Shown: piece by piece, positions 52,593-63,416 of the stretch
How positions within the stretch are numbered: position 1 is the stretch's first letter
How the letters are laid out: every line of letters starts with the position of its first letter
The notes under the pieces: model-generated
Database searches by the model: none
What the model was told of the DNA's origin: nothing
Seen by the model: the letters and a program-made list of their open reading frames with translations, nothing else
Assembly: GCA_964019335.1 (NCBI GenBank)
Contig: OZ025714.1
Span: 124,001-188,000, forward strand
Direction: 5' to 3'
Source of the DNA: Diplonema japonicum
Taxonomy: Eukaryota; Euglenozoa; Diplonemea; Diplonemida; Diplonemidae
Length of the DNA stretch: 64,000 bases
Made by a program: the position numbers and the translations under genes

Positions 52593-53462
52593 GAGGGGAG
52601 AGATGAACAAGAAAAAAGGAAGTATTTTGTCAAAGCTAACTCTTAAGGTTTCCCCTTCTAAAATCTGCAAAGAAAAGGGAATACCACACAAAGAGGTAAA
52701 CCATCCGAAGGGGCTGTAGTGTGGTGCTTCTTTATCAATAGCAAGACAAAAAAAAAACCCCCCTTTTCTTTTTTAGAACAGGGAGCTAAAAGAGAGGAAA
52801 ATATGAAAGAGGGAGGAAAATATAAAAGAAATATAAGGAAGGGGGGAAGTGGGGTTCTTTTTTCTTTTATGGGCCTTCTGTCACTCGAAGTTCTGTCATT
52901 CCTTTCGCTTTTCTCTTTTTTTTATCCCCCCTTCCCACCCTTTTTTTTTTTTTTTTCTTCTTTCCCCCCTATTCATTATTTTAGTTATCTATTCTTGGAA
53001 AAAAAAGGGGAAGAAGAAAAAAAAAGGGGGGAAAGAAAAAAAGAAAAAAAAGAGAGAGAAAAAGAAAATGTGAGTCTGTCCGGAAAAAATGTTGACAAAT
53101 GGCCCAGAAAACCCTCGGAAAATTTCCAAGTACAAAAGTAGTCTGCCACCACTTTGTGTGCAGAATTGCGGTCTAAGTGTGTGCACCATATAGGTACACA
53201 TCGCGCGCCGCACCGTGCCGTTTGTTTCATTTCTAAAATGCATGGTTTTCTGTGGTTTTTGGCAGATGGAAAATGTGAAACTTAAGGGGTCATTTTAGGT
53301 AAGAGCGGCAACAGGTACACCATATATGTCATCTTCCTATGGTTGCATGCTGCCCTTTTTTTTACTCAAATAATCAAAACAAAAAAATCTTCTGCCAAAA
53401 AAAGTATTGGTTTTTTTTTCCGGACGAGCTCATAAAAGAGTTAAAGGAGGCCGGTGCGCCCT
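52593..53462. other. intergenic region, no assigned content
   Basis: Purine-rich tracts, then a mixed-sequence island at about 53070-53350 with no coding or repeat-family match that I can identify. Confidence 0.4.
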
Positions 53463-53626
53463 GCACAAGAACTATCTACTAGATTACAGGGGGCACACCG
53501 CGGCACCGAGTTGCAGCTTCTTCTGCGTTCCGCGTCGTGTCCTTAATGCGTGCGGTGTACAGCTTCAACCCCAGCCCGGGTAACCAAGATTCGGCGCAAT
53601 TTGCTGCCTGGAAAAAAAAAAAAAAA
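53463..53626 (+). repeat. dispersed repeat family C, truncated copy
   Basis: It shares CTACTAGATTACAGGGGGC, GCTTCTTCTGCGTTCCGCG and TGTCCTTAATGCGTGCGGTG with the longer copies. It lacks the first ~45 bases and the last ~130, and ends in its own A run after CTGCCTGG. Confidence 0.7.
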
Positions 53627-53865
53627 CCAGAGAAAACCATGTTTGTGATGGTTTTATTCAAAAAAAATAAATTCCCCCCCCCCCAAAAAAAAGAAGGGAA
53701 AAATAGAAGGGGGGGTGATTATTTTAAAACACAAAAAACTTAGTTCCTAATTTTTCGCTTTGTATCATAGTTCATTGGGGAGGGGGGGGGGGGGGGATTA
53801 CGGGAACAAACAAAAAAAGGAAAAAAAAGAAAGAAAAAACAAAAAAAGGGCGCGCGCGCGCTTTA

Positions 53866-56007
53866 TCAAACAGATTTTGCGCTCATGTCCAATTTGTAAT
53901 CGTCCATGGATTCCTCATCCACGGGCTCAGCGGACATAGAGTCCGCCTTGCAGGGCTCACCAGTTATCGGGTCAACTTTGCAAGTGGGAGGAAGGGAAGC
54001 AACTTCCGTACACTTAACCTCAAGCGGGATGGCAACGATCGGAGTAGTGTGGGTGACCTTCTTCTTCAAGTAGACAGCGATACCAACACCAACAGCAGTG
54101 AGGAAGGCCACACAACAGCACGCAATGATGATGGCCAACTTCGTGACATCTGTATCCTTCGCAGCCTGCAGACAGTAGGGCCTCCCCCACGTGTCAACCT
54201 TGCATCCCATACCAATAGGGCACACTGTGTTATCACAAGGCCCACGGTTGAGAATACACTGTGGGAATCCGTCTGTGCTCGCTTGGCAGAACTCACCCAT
54301 GCCGCATGCTACTCTTCCGCATTGTTCGCTTGCTGCCAGAGACGCGCATTGTGTGCTGCCCCATTGGTTCACTATGCACTGCAAGTTGTCGCCACACCTG
54401 ACTCCCAAGCATTGCGGCTCCACAACCAAGCACTGGACTTGTCCGTAGTCATTCAGCCCGCACTGCATCCCCGGATCGCATGTCACACCTTTGCACATGT
54501 TTGATGTGATGTCTGGTTGTGTTGTGTTGGTCATGTTTTTGCACCTCGGTCTGCCCCACATGTCGGCTTTGCACATTTGGTAGAAAGGGCACACCACCCC
54601 GTCGCAGGGTCCGGTGTTCCTTTTGCACTGTGGGACGGTCCCGTTACGAGAGCAGAAGGTCCCTGTAGGGCACCTCACACCCGAGCACACATCGTCTGCG
54701 TTTACGCACTCCGAGAGGCCCCATTGGTTCACCACGCATTTCATGCCGCTTCCACACATCATGTCACGGCACTGGTCTGTCTCGTTCATGCACCTGGGGA
54801 CACCCGCGCTTCCGTACACGCACAGGTTCTTTGGGCACGCCAAGTCGGCGCATGTGACCTCGGACCTCTTGCACTCTGCGTACCCTGTCGGCCCAACCAC
54901 ACACACGTCTCCAGCACCGCACCACATGTCCATGCAGGGGTCGGTGTAGTCGCATTCGCATGACCAGCCCCATTCATCAGCGACGCAGTGGCTGCCGCGC
55001 GGGCAGGACACATTGGCACAGGTGTTGTTGCTCACGCACATCCAACCCCACTCGTCTGTGATGCAGTGAGTGCCACTCGCGCAGGGCACACCACCGCAGG
55101 GGTACTTGTCCACACATCTGGCCCAGCCCCAGGCGTCCATTTTACAGTAAGTGCTCGCGGAGCACACGGTGTTGCCGCAGTGGTTTGTCGTGTGGTTGTT
55201 GTTCCTGACGCACCTAAACCAACCCCACGAGTCCGCCTCGCAGTGGGTTCCGTTACGGCACACACCGCACGGGCTAGTAGGCCCGCTGTTGTTCACGCAT
55301 CGAGCCACACCCCATGTGTCCGTGATGCAGTGTGTCCCGTTGGGGCAGGTCATGTTGCCGCAAGGACCGAAGGAGGCGTTGACGCACCTGGACCAACCCC
55401 AGGGGTCGGTCTCGCAATGAGTGCCGTTGGTGCAGATCATGTTGCCGCACGGGTTAGTAGGCCCGCTGTTGTTCACGCATCGAGCCACACCCCATGTGTC
55501 AGCGACGCAGTGTGTCCCGTTGGGGCAGGTTATATTACCGCAAGGACCAGTGGTGGCGTTGACGCACCTGGACCAACCCCAGGGATCGGTCTCGCAATGA
55601 GTTCCATTAGTGCAGGTCATGTTGCTGCAGGGGTCTGCAGGCTTGGTGTTGTTCACGCATCGAGCTCCACCCCATGTGTCAGCGACGCAGTGTGTCCCGT
55701 TGGGGCAGGTCATGTTGCCACAAGGACCGACGGTGGCGTTGACGCACCTGGACCAGCCCCAGGGATCGGTCTCGCAATGAGTGCCGTTGGGGCAGGTCAT
55801 GTTGCTGCAGGGGTCCGTAGGCTTGGTGTTGTTCACGCATTGGGCCCAATCCCACTTGTTCTTGACGCAGTGTGTCCCGGCTGGGCAGAAAATGACGTTA
55901 CAAGGGTCCGTACTGTTAGCACTGCCAGTACCATTGCCAGTACCATTGGTAGTTTGCGAGAAGGCTGGCTGCAAGAGCAGCAGGATCGTGCAAAGGCGAA
56001 TCGACAT
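53866..56007 (-). CDS. WG-cysteine-repeat surface protein 1 (follistatin/EGF-like units, TM)
   Basis: This 713-residue single-exon protein has a signal peptide (MSIRLCTILLLLQPAFS), about eighteen ~30-residue units with the pattern C-x3-C-x2-G-x2-C-x4-W-G-x3-C (for example CGNMTCPNGTHCVADTWG), a membrane helix (LAIIIACCCVAFLTAVGVGIAVYL) and a ~60-residue tail. Each unit has four cysteines and a conserved Trp-Gly, resembling the follistatin N-terminal/EGF-like class. Many units carry N-glycosylation sequons (NMTC, NGTH, NATV), so the ectodomain is probably densely glycosylated. It is the first of three paralogues in tandem. An adhesive or coat role is inferred; ligand unknown. Confidence 0.8.
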   Translation of the reverse strand: MSIRLCTILLLLQPAFSQTTNGTGNGTGSANSTDPCNVIFCPAGTHCVKNKWDWAQCVNNTKPTDPCSNMTCPNGTHCETDPWGWSRCVNATVGPCGNMTCPNGTHCVADTWGGARCVNNTKPADPCSNMTCTNGTHCETDPWGWSRCVNATTGPCGNITCPNGTHCVADTWGVARCVNNSGPTNPCGNMICTNGTHCETDPWGWSRCVNASFGPCGNMTCPNGTHCITDTWGVARCVNNSGPTSPCGVCRNGTHCEADSWGWFRCVRNNNHTTNHCGNTVCSASTYCKMDAWGWARCVDKYPCGGVPCASGTHCITDEWGWMCVSNNTCANVSCPRGSHCVADEWGWSCECDYTDPCMDMWCGAGDVCVVGPTGYAECKRSEVTCADLACPKNLCVYGSAGVPRCMNETDQCRDMMCGSGMKCVVNQWGLSECVNADDVCSGVRCPTGTFCSRNGTVPQCKRNTGPCDGVVCPFYQMCKADMWGRPRCKNMTNTTQPDITSNMCKGVTCDPGMQCGLNDYGQVQCLVVEPQCLGVRCGDNLQCIVNQWGSTQCASLAASEQCGRVACGMGEFCQASTDGFPQCILNRGPCDNTVCPIGMGCKVDTWGRPYCLQAAKDTDVTKLAIIIACCCVAFLTAVGVGIAVYLKKKVTHTTPIVAIPLEVKCTEVASLPPTCKVDPITGEPCKADSMSAEPVDEESMDDYKLDMSAKSV
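55270..55880 (-). repeat. 180 bp tandem repeats inside surface protein 1 gene
   Basis: Two-unit blocks recur every 180 bp with near-identical DNA; for example the sequence around GTTGTTCACGCATCGAGC appears at about 55289, 55469 and 55649, with a variant at 55829. Confidence 0.8.
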
Positions 56008-56940
56008 ATTTCGTAGTATCTGTGAGTGGGGCTGTTGAGAACATTACACTTTACGTTAACAACAAAAAAAAACTAGTCATATTCGAGATAGAGGGGCAAC
56101 AGAGAAAAAGAAAATAAGTGCGGGAGTGCTTTATTCTTAAAAAGCTATCAAACTCAAACCTGCTTATGTCAGGGATTAAGACGGCATAAAAAAAAAAAGT
56201 GAGGGGTTGCACTTATCTGTAAAAAATTAATTTAAGGAATCAAGTAGAAAAGGAGAGGTGCGAGCAACATAAAGTTGAAAATACCTCGGAGAGAGAAAGA
56301 GAGAGAGGGAAAAAAAAAAACACACAAAGAAAGTAATGGACTAATAGTCATACTTTTTCGTGTTTTGTGGGGGGGGATTCCTTTGAAATTTTGTTAAGGA
56401 CTCCCCCCTCCCCTCCCCCACTTAACCCATAAAGGAAGAGACTGATTAATCAGTCTATAATCAGGCACGTTGTTTGTGCATGGGTAGTAAAATAACTCCT
56501 TACGCTGCCTGTCAGCAACTAGTTTTTTTGGTTTCAATAATATTGTTGAAACAAAAAAAAAAAACTGACGCATATATTTTCGTGCGAGAATGTTTCACTA
56601 TTTCCTTTTTTTTTTTTTTTTCCCGTATTGCTCCGGGACGGAGGGAAAAAAAAAAAAAAAAAAAAAAAAAAGTAATCGATGATTGGTTTGTGCTAGCCGC
56701 TTATCGTAGGGTTAAACGGAAAAGTTGCCTCGTTTTTCTTTTTTTTTTTCTCCCCCCCCTTTTTTTTTCCTTTTTTCCTTTTGCAATAACACCTCTTTTT
56801 CAAAGCTTGTATACTTGTTACAGCAATTGGAAAAAAAAAAAAAAAGAAAAAAAAAAAAAACTTACCATTTACTTGTTGATAATCTAACTAGCTATCAACA
56901 TACTGTGTAAAATAAGACGGCTTTTAAAAGAAAAAGTCTA
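56008..56940. other. AT-rich intergenic region
   Basis: It includes one copy of the TGCTTATGTCA motif (56161-56171) and long A runs. No gene or RNA is supported. Confidence 0.5.
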
Positions 56941-57165
56941 TCTTCTAACGTCAAAATACCACAGTCGACCCATAAAGTACATGGGGTGTAGCCTAACCAG
57001 CCTGGGGGAGCCATTACCCCTGTAGTAAGAGGTCATGACCGTGCCTAGGTGACAGTTGCTCTGCCGCTTGGTAGTGCAATAGCTAGTTGAGGTTTGCCCT
57101 ATTCTTGTCACCCTGCCGAGCATCCTGTCACCTTGACCCGGCCAAAGATCTTGCTGCCCCATAAT

Positions 57166-57196
<31 letters not shown>

Positions 57197-57200
57197 GAAT
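56941..57200 (+). repeat. dispersed repeat family B with A tail (SINE-like)
   Basis: It is the counterpart of 28338-28680, with the shared end CTTGACCCGGCCAAAG.TCTTGCTGCCCCATAA followed by a pure A run. The two copies differ by a large internal length difference. Confidence 0.65.
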
Positions 57201-57422
57201 GGGAGGTTGATGTCTGATGTTTAAGGGCAAGTCCTACCTTAAGCAATAAGCATGGAGTGCATCCGGTTTTTTTTTTTGGGGGGTGTGTGTGTCTATCTTT
57301 TAATGCTCCTTTTTATTTTGTTTATTTTTTTTTTTTTTTTGGAGCTTTGGTTTGCAGATCTCAACGAAAGCATCACGAAGCTTATGATCAGAGGTCGGGG
57401 TGCGTTTTTTTTTTTTTCACTC

Positions 57423-57461
<39 letters not shown>

Positions 57462-57783
57462 GACTCCTCGCTCCCCCCATAGATGAAACCGCGGTGAAGA
57501 TCTTGTCGTTGATAAGTAAGAAGAAAAAAAAAAAAACCCCCTACCCGAAGATGTTTCTCAAAAGAGGGGATTTATTGTGCGCCGAATAATTTTCTTTTTC
57601 TTTTCTTTTCTAAACACAGCCCTTTGACCGAGAGACAGCAGAGCAAGACAACTACCCCCCGGTTTCCAAGCCGCCGTAGCTGTGATGGTGTGATCACTGT
57701 TACTTGCCTAATAATCATTTCATGTTTCCGGTCTAAACCTTTTTTTTTTTTTTTTTTTTTGAATACTGACGTGTTATACGTTG
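57201..57783. other. intergenic and probable 3' UTR of surface protein 2
   Basis: Contains a long A run near 57427-57460 and mixed sequence at 57600-57720 directly below the stop codon. No gene supported. Confidence 0.45.
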
Positions 57784-58851
57784 TCACATGATAGTTATTG
57801 TTTCGTCCTTCGGGGAGTCTTGCTCCAGCGATTCGGCATCACTGTTGCTTTCGCCGAGCTCATCAAACTCTTGATCAAGAGGGGCAAGTACTCCTGCTGG
57901 CCTGCGCCACACAACGATGAGAGCAACGACCGCCACCACCACAGCAGCCGCACATAAAGCAACAACAAGCAAAATACTGTCGTTAAATCTCCTTGCACAC
58001 AATGGCCTCCCCCAAGAATCCACCACACAAACACTCCCAACTGGGCACTGTGTGTTATCACAAGGCCCTTGGTTTGTGGTGCATTGAGGGAACCCATCTT
58101 GAACCACCCGGCAGAACTCCCCTGACTTGCATGTTACCTTCCCGCACGTGATGCTCGCTGTTAGTGAAACGCATTGCGTGCTGCCCCATTGGTTCACTAC
58201 ACAGGTTTTTATTGCATCTTCGCATCTTTCTTTTAAGCACAAATTCTTTAATGTTAAACACACCGCTTTGCCCCACTGGTTCAGCCCACATTTTGTCCCT
58301 TCCTTGCACCCGTTTCTGCAGTACGACGTGAGTATAGTATTTGGGCTTGCGGTAGGGTTCGTGTTGGGTGAACACGTAGGTCTATTCCACTCGTCGGGTT
58401 TGCATATTTCGTTCAAAGGGCACTCCACTGCGTCACATGGGCCTGTGTTGTTCCTGCATTGTAAGATTGGTCCTGTTGAGAAGCAGTGTGTTCCCGTGGG
58501 GCATTGCACATTGGAGCATTCATTGATACGAGGTGTACACTGTGGTGTGCCCCATTGGTTCACAACACAAGTTAAGCCTGTTGGGCACTTTATGTTGGTG
58601 CACTTGTCGGTCTTGTTCATACACCTGGGCACATTTGAAGCCCCGTACACGCAGATCCCATCGAGGGCAGTGCATTTGACATCGGAACAGGTTGTTCCCT
58701 TGATCATGCACTTTGAGCTTTTTTCGCTGGTTACAACGCATACGTTGCCCGTGGGGCAAGTTGTATGGCTGCATACCTCAGATGCTTGGCATGTTACAAT
58801 AGAGTGCAATATCAGAAGAAGGAGGAATATCATATAGGGGGAACCGTGCAT
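57784..58851 (-). CDS. WG-cysteine-repeat surface protein 2
   Basis: The ATG at 58851 gives 355 residues: signal peptide (MHGSPYMIFLLLLILHSIVTC), about eight four-cysteine units of the same C-x3-C...WG..C class, a membrane helix (LLVVALCAAAVVVAVVALIVVW) and a ~40-residue acidic tail ending ITIM. Long stretches of DNA are nearly identical to surface protein 3 (for example 58059-58202 against 61839-61982), while the membrane and tail sequences differ. In-frame codons upstream of the chosen ATG are homopolymer translation. It is the shortest of the three paralogues. Confidence 0.8.
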   Translation of the reverse strand: MHGSPYMIFLLLLILHSIVTCQASEVCSHTTCPTGNVCVVTSEKSSKCMIKGTTCSDVKCTALDGICVYGASNVPRCMNKTDKCTNIKCPTGLTCVVNQWGTPQCTPRINECSNVQCPTGTHCFSTGPILQCRNNTGPCDAVECPLNEICKPDEWNRPTCSPNTNPTASPNTILTSYCRNGCKEGTKCGLNQWGKAVCLTLKNLCLKERCEDAIKTCVVNQWGSTQCVSLTASITCGKVTCKSGEFCRVVQDGFPQCTTNQGPCDNTQCPVGSVCVVDSWGRPLCARRFNDSILLVVALCAAAVVVAVVALIVVWRRPAGVLAPLDQEFDELGESNSDAESLEQDSPKDETITIM

Positions 58852-59337
58852 TCTGGGTGTGGATGGGGGGTTTTTTTTTTTTCCCATTAATTTTGAGAAA
58901 AAAAATATTGAAGAAGAAGGGGAAAAAAAAAAAAAAAAGCGAAACAAAAGAGCTTTGAATTCTTTCTTTTTTTTTTGAGTTAGAAACACAGGGTGAGAAT
59001 GCGTGGGGGAATTGATCATTTATGCGACTACATGTTTTTTTTTTTTTTTTTCTTTTTTTTTTTCTTTTTTTTTTTCTTCTTTTCTTTTTTTTTCTCCTTC
59101 TCGTTTTTACACGCAAGGGAAAAAAAAAAGAAAAAAAAGAAAAGAAAGAAGAAAGAGAGTCGGCGATTGCTGTGGTTTGGCCTGCGAAGGATTACCAACG
59201 AGCTGCCCGGCAATCCTTTTTTTTTTTTTACTTTTTGCTAAACAAAAACACAAGTTGCTAGTAGTAATAAAATCATTTGAAAGGATAGATATGTAAAGAA
59301 ACAACCCTTGCAATAGGAGCTGGTAGGGGAAATAAAA
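58852..59337. other. homopolymer-rich intergenic region
   Basis: T-rich and purine tracts; no supported feature. Confidence 0.5.
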
Positions 59338-59412
59338 AAAACACATCTCATGTACTTCTTTATACCTGATGTATCCCTACTACCTGAAATAACACCCATG
59401 GTAACAAAAAAA
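59338..59412 (+). repeat. dispersed repeat family C, 5'-truncated tail copy
   Basis: ACACATCT.ATGTACTTCTT.ATA and ATGTATCC.TAC.ACC match the last ~55 bases of the full copies and run into an A tail. The 5' truncation with a retained tail is typical of retroposition. Confidence 0.55.
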
Positions 59413-60537
59413 AAAGGGAGGGGGGGAAAAAGAGGGGGTAACTTCAGGCAACGTTTTTTAAACAAAACCCTCTTCTGAAATTACTTCACGTTTCTTTTCC
59501 GTCTTCTAGCCAGAAGTGATAAAAAAAAAAATGCGGAACCGAGAGGTAACAGTAAAAGCTCACTCTGACCTGCTATTTTCAATTTTTCAGAGTCGTAAGA
59601 CAACTGGCTCTCTGTTGTGTTCCCGCATTTTTTTTTTTTTTTTTTCGAATGACGGTTTTTCCATTAATATTAAAATGAAGTAAATTTGAGGAAGAGTAAA
59701 ATAAAAACCACCTTATATTCACACCCGACAAATTTAACAAAATCATTAGTTCCCCCCCCCCCCCCCCCCCTCCCCCTTTTTTTTGTTCCACTCGGGTGAC
59801 ATCAGAATTCCCTACTCCAAGTGAAGTATCTCAGCAAATTTCTTGAGAGAGGTAAGAAAGAAAAAAAAAATATAAAATAAGTTGTTATCCTATACGAAAC
59901 GAGGCTGCGCTGTACCTGATAGTAGTTCAAATAGTTCCTACCTTGCTTATGTCAAGAAGGATTTTGAAAGCTAAGAATAAAAATATCCCCCCCTTCCTAT
60001 CAGAGAGCGCAGCACAGTGCTGAGCTGGGCAATTTGGAAAGCAGGAAAGAGGAATCATTCCACATGGGTTCAAAGAATATCTCTAACGATAAAAAGCGAG
60101 TAAATCAAATTTTTGAACCAAAAGATATGACTATAAGTTGAAAGAATCTTTGAAGCACGTGAAAACAGGAGAAGGAAACTCACACAAATTTCTCACTCCA
60201 TTGAGAGGTCTAAGGGACGGCACATCGCATTTCACTGCTTTTTTTCCAAAGGAGAACCCATTTTCTGTCAGGGGGGATACCCTTTTTTATATAAAAAAAA
60301 AAAGGCATTAAAAAAAAAAAAGAAAAGAAAGAAAAAGGTACGTAGCCACTACCATTGCATCGTGTTTCCCCTGCTTATGTCAGAAGAAAGATATTTTGCT
60401 TTTTAAAATCTTTTTATTTCCCCCCCCCTTTTTTTTTGTTCGAGGGCTTCAAATAAAAATAGAAGAGAAAAAAATGTGGAGGGAAAAAAAAAAAAAACTC
60501 GATAAAATTTCAGTGTGCATGGGGGGTGCTCACTGGG

Positions 60538-60572
<35 letters not shown>

Positions 60573-61639
60573 CCCTGTCTTTTTTTGTTTTCCCTTTTCT
60601 TTTTTTTTTAAAAAGAACCTTTATCATTTATGCTTCATCAACGAGAATATTGGTCATAAAGTGACACTGGACAAAAAAAGAAATCTGTGAAGAATTGAAT
60701 TTAGTTAGTTCTTCGGGATTTTTCTTGGTAGTGCAACATTTGGTGTATCTATGTTACCTATCAAAGTCGAACCCTAAAAAATTCACTTGCGACACCGGTC
60801 TTGTGCGTGATAGAAAGAACAACAAGCATCATTATTAGCTTTAAAAAAAAAGAAAAAAAAATGGTGGCATAATTTTGGGAGAGCTTTTTTTTTTTTTTTT
60901 TTTCGGGTGCCCCCCTCACATTTGCAGAATTGTATCGGCTGGAAGAGTCAAATGAAGAAAGAAAGAAAGAAAATATAAAAAAAAGAAAGGGAAATATTAT
61001 CTCCCCTGCTTTCCTTCTCCGGTATTATTTAACTCTCCCGTCTAGAATGGACATAAAGGAATCCCCATTTCGTAAGGTATCGAAAACAAATAAGGGAGGG
61101 GAGAGGGGAAGGGAGGCATTCTTACCCTTTACCGGTACGGGGAAAGGGGGGGAGAGAGATCCAAAAAAAAAGAGCAAACCTTTAAAACCAGTTTTAAAAA
61201 AAAAAAATGCACACTGTGATAACATGGGTAGTTTCCTTTTCCCATTCCCCCTTTTTTTCCCCCCCCCTTTTGGGGCATAATGTAGAGAAAAAAAAGAAAG
61301 AGAAAAAAAAAAAAAAAAGGGATTCTTCTAGCGCGTGTTTATTTATTCGCGTATAGCGTAGCGGATAAATAGGAGGTAATTTCGTTCCAAAGAATCTGCG
61401 TAAAAAAACCATCTGCATCACCTACGAATAGTTCAGACAGATATGCTTGTTAATAACGCGGGGGGGGGGGGGGGGGGGAAACCCCAATTCACAACCAGTA
61501 TTGAAAAAAGAAGAAGAAAAAAAAAGATGAGAGTTCACTAAGTTAGAATATTATATGTGTTCCGTCCTTTTGGACTGTGCTTTTCTTCTATGTAAAAAAC
61601 AAACAAACAAACAAACAAACAAAAAAGAAAAAATCGACC
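59413..61639. other. AT-rich intergenic region
   Basis: The stretch holds C19 (59752-59770) and G19 (61460-61478) runs, two TGCTTATGTCA motifs (59944-59954, 60372-60382) and a CAAA microsatellite at about 61598-61622. It has no coding signal on either strand. Confidence 0.5.
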
Positions 61640-63385
61640 TTAAACATCCATATCCTTGAATTCGTTTTTCGCTATTCTGGTCCGCGCGAAGGCTGCGATA
61701 GTTGAAAGAACAACGAGCACGAAAACGTATGGAAGGTAGCCGATGTTAAAGGTTAGGACAACAACCTGGTTCGCACACAGCGGCCTCCCCCAGGCGTCCA
61801 CCAAACACTCACTCCCAACCGCACATCTAACATTGTCACAAGGCCCTTGGTTTGTGGTGCATTGAGGGAACCCATCTTGAACCACCCGGCAGAACTCCCC
61901 TGACTTGCATGTTACCTTCCCGCACGTGATGCTCGCTGTTAGTGAAACGCATTGCGTGCTGCCCCATTGGTTCACTACACACTTCATCCCGGTGTTGCAC
62001 TGTATGTTGCAACACGCGTTTCCTAAGTCCAAGCATTCTGCCCTCCCCCATTGGTTCAGTCCACATGTTGTCCCTTCTTTGCATTGACCTCCACAGCCTG
62101 CTGTTTCCGTTGTGGTCTTGTAAGATGTGGTAAGGTGTGCTGTGGGGATTTTCGTGCACTTCGGTCTGTTCCACTCGTCGGGTTTGCATACTGTGCCTGC
62201 GGGGCACTCCATTGCATCGCACAGCCCTGTGTTGTTCCTGCACTGCACGACACCTTCCTTTGCGGAGCAGTGTGTTCCCGTGGGGCATAGCACGCTGGTG
62301 CATTCGCTGTCGATCCTGACACACTGCTGCGTGCCCCATTGGTTTACCACACAGGTCGTACCCGTTGGGCATATGACACCGCGGCACTGATGGCTCGCAG
62401 CCATACACCTGGGCACACCCGATGCACCGTACACGCAGATCCCATCGGGGGCAGTGCATTTGACATCGGAACAGGTTGTTCCCTTGATCATGCATTTTGA
62501 GCTTTTTTCGCTGGTTACAATGCATATATCGTCTTCGGTGCATGCATTCTTCGCGCAAAGGTCTGCGGTGCTGCTGTTTGCAACGCACAAAGCAAGGCCC
62601 TCCTTCGCGATGCAGGGTGCGGAGGAAGGGCACAGCAAGAAGTTGCAAGGGTCGGCGAGGTTCCTCACGCACCTTGCCCAACCATCAGAGGTGGGCTCGC
62701 ATGTCGTGTCACTAGGGCACACCACACCCACACAGGGCCCTGAGGGGGGGGTGGCAACACATGTAGCTACGTTCCAAAAATCCGTCTCACAATGCGTGCC
62801 CTCACGGCAGGTCATGCTCGCACAGTGGACGCTGTTGTTCATACAAGCAGCGTAACCCCAACGGTCCCTCCCGCAGTAAGTACCAGAAGGGCATGTGGAG
62901 TGGCCACAAGGAGTCGCGGGCGGGTTTTTCACACAAGTTCCGTCGGCACAGTGCGTACCATCCGGGCAGGATAAATCACGACATGTGGGAGTGGGGTCCG
63001 CTTCGCAGGTTGCAACACCCCAGAAATCAGTCTCGCAGTGCGTGCCCTCACGGCAGGTCATGCTCGCACAGTGGACACTGTTGTCTATGCAAGCCACGTA
63101 GCCCCAGATATTTCTTTCACAGTGGGTTCCTGGGACACATGATTCGCTTCCGCAGGGGACGCTGTGCTTCATACATATGGGATGTCCGATCACGTTCACG
63201 TCACAGAGGTAGCCTAGAGGGCAGATCACTTGTTCGCAGGGGCCCTTGGTTTTGTTGATACACTGGGACAAGCCCCAAGGATCGATGTCACAGCTAGTGC
63301 CTTGGGGACAGATGGTGTCCTTGCAAGGGTTCGCAAGGGCTTGCGTTACAAATAGTAGTATTAATAGTGTTACTGTTGAGGTTTT

Positions 63386-63388
<3 letters not shown>
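61640..63388 (-). CDS. WG-cysteine-repeat surface protein 3
   Basis: The ATG at 63388 gives 582 residues: signal peptide (MKTSTVTLLILLFVTQALA), about fourteen four-cysteine WG units (for example CKDTICPQGTSCDIDPWGLSQC without its last residues), a membrane segment (IGYLPYVFVLVVLSTIAAF) and a short charged tail. Its membrane-proximal units share near-identical DNA with surface protein 2, whereas its distal units resemble surface protein 1 only at the pattern level. Two internal units (around VHCASMTCREGTHCETDFW) are also duplicated. The in-frame upstream extension is homopolymer translation and was excluded. Confidence 0.8.

Positions 63389-63416
<28 letters not shown>

Noticed and set aside
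57572-57780. Minus-strand frame just below surface protein 2
   Set aside because: It follows the stop codon and starts with a homopolymer lysine run; probably 3' UTR.
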